This document shows positions 5,916-7,538 of a stretch of 7,538 nt of DNA, one piece after another (the stretch's first letter is position 1; each line of letters begins with the position of its first letter). The stretch lies in contig QHRT01000356.1 in the NCBI GenBank assembly GCA_003220195.1, positions 1 through 7,538 of the forward strand. The letters run 5' to 3'. The position numbers and the translations under genes were made by a program. The DNA is from Candidatus Rokuibacteriota bacterium. GTDB taxonomy: Bacteria > Methylomirabilota > Methylomirabilia > Rokubacteriales > CSP1-6. Below the pieces are notes generated by a model. That model worked only from the letters and a program-made list of their open reading frames with translations. It did no database searches and was not told where the DNA came from.

Positions 5916-6634
5916 ATCGGCGTGCCGCCGCCGCTCTCGTCATCGGTCTCGCGCTGGCCGGCTGCGACCAGGACCCGGCGCGCGCGATGAAAATCATCAA
6001 GCGCCCGGTTCCGACGTCGGAGGCCGCAGCAGCGATGCCACAGGTCACCCCGCCGCAACCGCCAGCGCAGGAGCCGCCGCGCACGCCGGCCGTCAGCGCG
6101 CCGACTCCGGCGGCGAAGTCTTCCGTGGCGCCCTCGCCGGCGCCAGCACCGGCTGCCGCGCCGGCACGGTCGCCGGAGCGGACTGCGGCGGCGCCGGCGG
6201 CTCAGGCCGCCGTTCACGAGTTCCTCTGGCGTCCAAGCCTCTGCCCGCCGCCGCCCGAGTCATCCGGGGGCCCGGGCACGTTCGTCGCGACCGGAGCATG
6301 CTCGTTCCGCCAGCAGGGCGTCATGGATTGCACCACCACGAAGGACGACTTCTATCTCGAGATCAAGCGCCCGGCAGCGCGGGACGCGACGCTCATGATC
6401 CTCGTCAACGTCGAGCGCTATACCGGCCCGGGCACGTACGACAAGGCCGAGGTCCTCGTCGGCGTCGCCGACGCCGGATACAACTTTCGCTGGTTCAGCG
6501 ACGGGGCTCACGTCACCGTCGGTGAAGGAGAGAAGTTCGCCGAGATCAGGCCGGTGCGTCTCGAGCCCCTGCCGCCGGTAGAGGCCCCCGACATCGACGT
6601 GGCCGGCACGATCTGGTGTCGCCCCCGCGGATAG
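5912..6634 (+). CDS. Secreted lipoprotein with Pro/Ala linker and Cys-containing C-terminal domain
   Basis: This is a lipoprotein of about 240 residues with no recognised family. With the start at ATA 5912 it has a 17-residue lipoprotein signal: DRR, a hydrophobic stretch, then the lipobox LAGC with Cys18 lipidated. Asp19 at +2 would keep a protein in the inner membrane under the E. coli Lol rule; whether that applies here is unknown. Residues about 34-100 are a Pro/Ala-rich tether. The remainder (101-240) looks like a compact beta-rich domain with four cysteines (111, 130, 140, 236), enough for two disulfides, and a YTGPGTYD turn (170-177). The start is uncertain. GGAGG five bases upstream favours 5912 (ATAG overlapping the permease stop). 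The nearest in-frame ATG is at 5852, which would add 20 residues but has no good ribosome site. Coupling to the permease gene suggests an accessory of the exporter. Confidence 0.72.
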   Translation: MDRRAAAALVIGLALAGCDQDPARAMKIIKRPVPTSEAAAAMPQVTPPQPPAQEPPRTPAVSAPTPAAKSSVAPSPAPAPAAAPARSPERTAAAPAAQAAVHEFLWRPSLCPPPPESSGGPGTFVATGACSFRQQGVMDCTTTKDDFYLEIKRPAARDATLMILVNVERYTGPGTYDKAEVLVGVADAGYNFRWFSDGAHVTVGEGEKFAEIRPVRLEPLPPVEAPDIDVAGTIWCRPRG

Positions 6635-6987
6635 CGCGAAATCGCCGTCTGAAACGCGGCGGCGCCGCGCAGTCCGGCGCCGCGACGACGGCTCGCCTCC
6701 GCTGTCGTGACCGTCTTCTCGCGTCGATCATTCTGCCGATCACGACCTTCTCGATCCTGGGCTGCGAGATCATCCTGACGCGCCTGTTCGCCTACGTCTT
6801 CACGTATCACCTGACCGCGCTGGCCGTCTCGTTCGCGGTGTTCGGACTGGGGGCCAGCGCCTACGTGCGCGTCAGGTGGCTGGCCGGGCTGCCGCAGCGC
6901 ACCCTCGCCGTCGTGGCGCATCTGGCCTCGGGCACCGCGCCCACCCCGCGCCGGCGCCGGCCTCGCCGGGCTCGGCGATTTCGCTGA
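6616..6987 (+). pseudogene. N-terminal fragment of a membrane-bound spermidine-synthase-like protein
   Basis: The frame is read from GTG 6616, overlapping the lipoprotein end by 19 bases; the exact start is uncertain, because residues 1-33 are Arg-rich and of low complexity. Residues 34-108 are convincing: a hydrophobic segment with LGCEIILTRLFAYVFTYHL (48-66), then LAVSFAVFGLGASAYVRVRW. This resembles the opening helices of large multi-pass proteins with a spermidine-synthase-like domain (the E-x3-TRL motif followed by a small-residue helix). After Ala108 (base 6939) the sequence turns into Pro/Arg-rich residues and stops at 6985-6987, so several hundred residues expected of that family are missing. 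The break lies directly before the IS21 gene, so insertion or a related rearrangement is the likely cause. The family call is moderate; the truncation is clear if the call is right. Confidence 0.45.
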
Positions 6988-7007
6988 CGTCCGCCAGTTG
7001 AAGCTCT

Positions 7008-7012
7008 GGGAG
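7008..7012 (+). promoter_or_regulatory. Ribosome binding site of istA
   Basis: GGGAG lies eight bases before the ATG at 7021 and supports that start. Confidence 0.6.
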
Positions 7013-7020
7013 CCCCGGCC

Positions 7021-7538
7021 ATGATCCCGCCGGAGTTGCACGCGCAGATCCGCCGGTTCGTCTACGCCGAGCACTGGCGCCTCAACACCATTGCCACGCA
7101 GCTCGGCGTGCATCACGACACCGTCCGGCGCGCCGTCGAGAGCGAGCGCTTCGTCCGGCACGGCGCGCAGATTCGCCCGAGCGCGCTCGATCCGTACAAG
7201 GCGTTCATCACGGCGACGCTCGAACAGTACCCGCGCCTGCGCGCCACGCGCCTGTGGGCCATGGTGCGCGACCCGGGGCTATTCCGGCTCGGCCATCCAG
7301 GTCAGCGCTACGTCCGCACCGTGCGCCCCGCCGCGCGGGCCGAGGCGTCCCTGCGGCTCGATACACTCGCGGGCGAGCAGGCGCCGGTCGACTGGGGCAA
7401 CTTCGGGCCGCTCCGCGTGGGCTCGACCACGCGGGTGCTCTCCTGTTTTGCGCTCGTCCTGTCCTGGTCGCGTGGCTGCTACGCGCGCTTCGCGCTCGAC
7501 CAGACACTCGAGAGTTTTCTGCGCGGTCACGTCGAGGC
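7021..7538 (+). CDS. istA: IS21-family transposase IstA, N-terminal part
   Basis: The frame is open from the ATG to the window end (172 residues plus two bases); a full IstA is usually about 400-500 residues. IstA is the DDE integrase-type transposase that works with the AAA+ helper IstB. Residues 23-38 (TIATQLGVHHDTVRRA) form the helix-turn-helix for end recognition. LDPYKAFI and YPRLRATRLW follow in the linker. EQAPVDWGNFG (119-129) starts the RNase-H-like catalytic core, with Asp124 as the first catalytic acid. The LSWSRGCYARF and LESFLRGHVE segments are typical of the family. Residues 85-95 do not fit the family, but the +1 frame there reads RGYSGSAIQV, so two compensating one-base changes (near 7272-7274 and 7304-7306) seem to have altered this stretch. 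It therefore may not be fully functional. Confidence 0.85.
   Translation, partial: MIPPELHAQIRRFVYAEHWRLNTIATQLGVHHDTVRRAVESERFVRHGAQIRPSALDPYKAFITATLEQYPRLRATRLWAMVRDPGLFRLGHPGQRYVRTVRPAARAEASLRLDTLAGEQAPVDWGNFGPLRVGSTTRVLSCFALVLSWSRGCYARFALDQTLESFLRGHVE

Larger units (their letters stand above)
6940..7538 (+). mobile_element. IS21-family insertion sequence, left part only
   Basis: The element is recognised by its istA gene at 7021 and runs off the window, so istB and the right end are not visible. The left border is not resolved. Host-like coding ends near 6940 and the istA ribosome site is at 7008-7012, so the end should lie between them. I could not find a terminal inverted repeat or target duplication, because the partner end is outside. 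The interval contains a perfect 12-bp palindrome, GCCGGCGCCGGC (6950-6961). Confidence 0.6.

Noticed and set aside
6655..6684. GC-rich stem (CGCGGCG and CGCCGCG arms) as a terminator after the lipoprotein
   Set aside because: There is no T-run, the loop is 16 bases, and the sequence is within the next open frame. Such GC pairings are expected at this base composition.

Overview
The window is strongly GC-rich: third codon positions are mostly G or C, and GTG/TTG starts are common. It carries bacterial genes typical of a Gram-negative, soil- or sediment-type lineage (deltaproteobacteria-like, Rokubacteria- or Acidobacteria-like). That placement is inferred from exosortase, lipoprotein and IS21 features, not shown directly. 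No rRNA, tRNA or CRISPR array is visible.

Layout. On the minus strand, 1-517 is a class I SAM-dependent methyltransferase whose C-terminus lies beyond the window edge. A 137-bp divergent gap follows, with a good sigma70-type promoter (TTGACA-18-TCTAAT, extended -10) that would start the rightward transcript only about 6-8 bases before the next ATG. Then comes a compact rightward series: an exosortase with its full Cys/Arg/His set (655-1176, XrtH-like); an overlapping multi-pass membrane protein that looks like the XrtH-associated protein (1151-1801); after 94 bp, an ABC ATPase (1896-2855); a first ABC-2 permease coupled by a 4-bp overlap (2852-3940); a 661-residue second permease (3930-5915); and a Pro/Ala-linker lipoprotein (5912-6634). 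Beyond these is the N-terminal part of a membrane-embedded spermidine-synthase-like protein (from 6616). It is cut off near 6940, just before an IS21-family istA gene (7021 to the window end).

How the genes fit together. The ATPase and two permeases should form one ABC-2 exporter (one nucleotide-binding protein with a permease pair, as in YbhFSR/DrrAB-type systems). The lipoprotein directly behind it is a plausible accessory or cargo. The exosortase pair sorts proteins with C-terminal tripartite signals; no such target is encoded here.

Most notable is the second permease. About 245 residues at its N-terminus are four copies of a YW...GTT.GDF...LxLG membrane repeat (COG4705-like), arranged as two two-repeat blocks exactly 128 residues apart and fused in frame to a complete ABC-2 permease. 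Other oddities are a lost reading frame at the end of the first permease, an AUA codon placed where the lipoprotein start should be (behind a perfect GGAGG), and two compensating one-base frame changes in istA.
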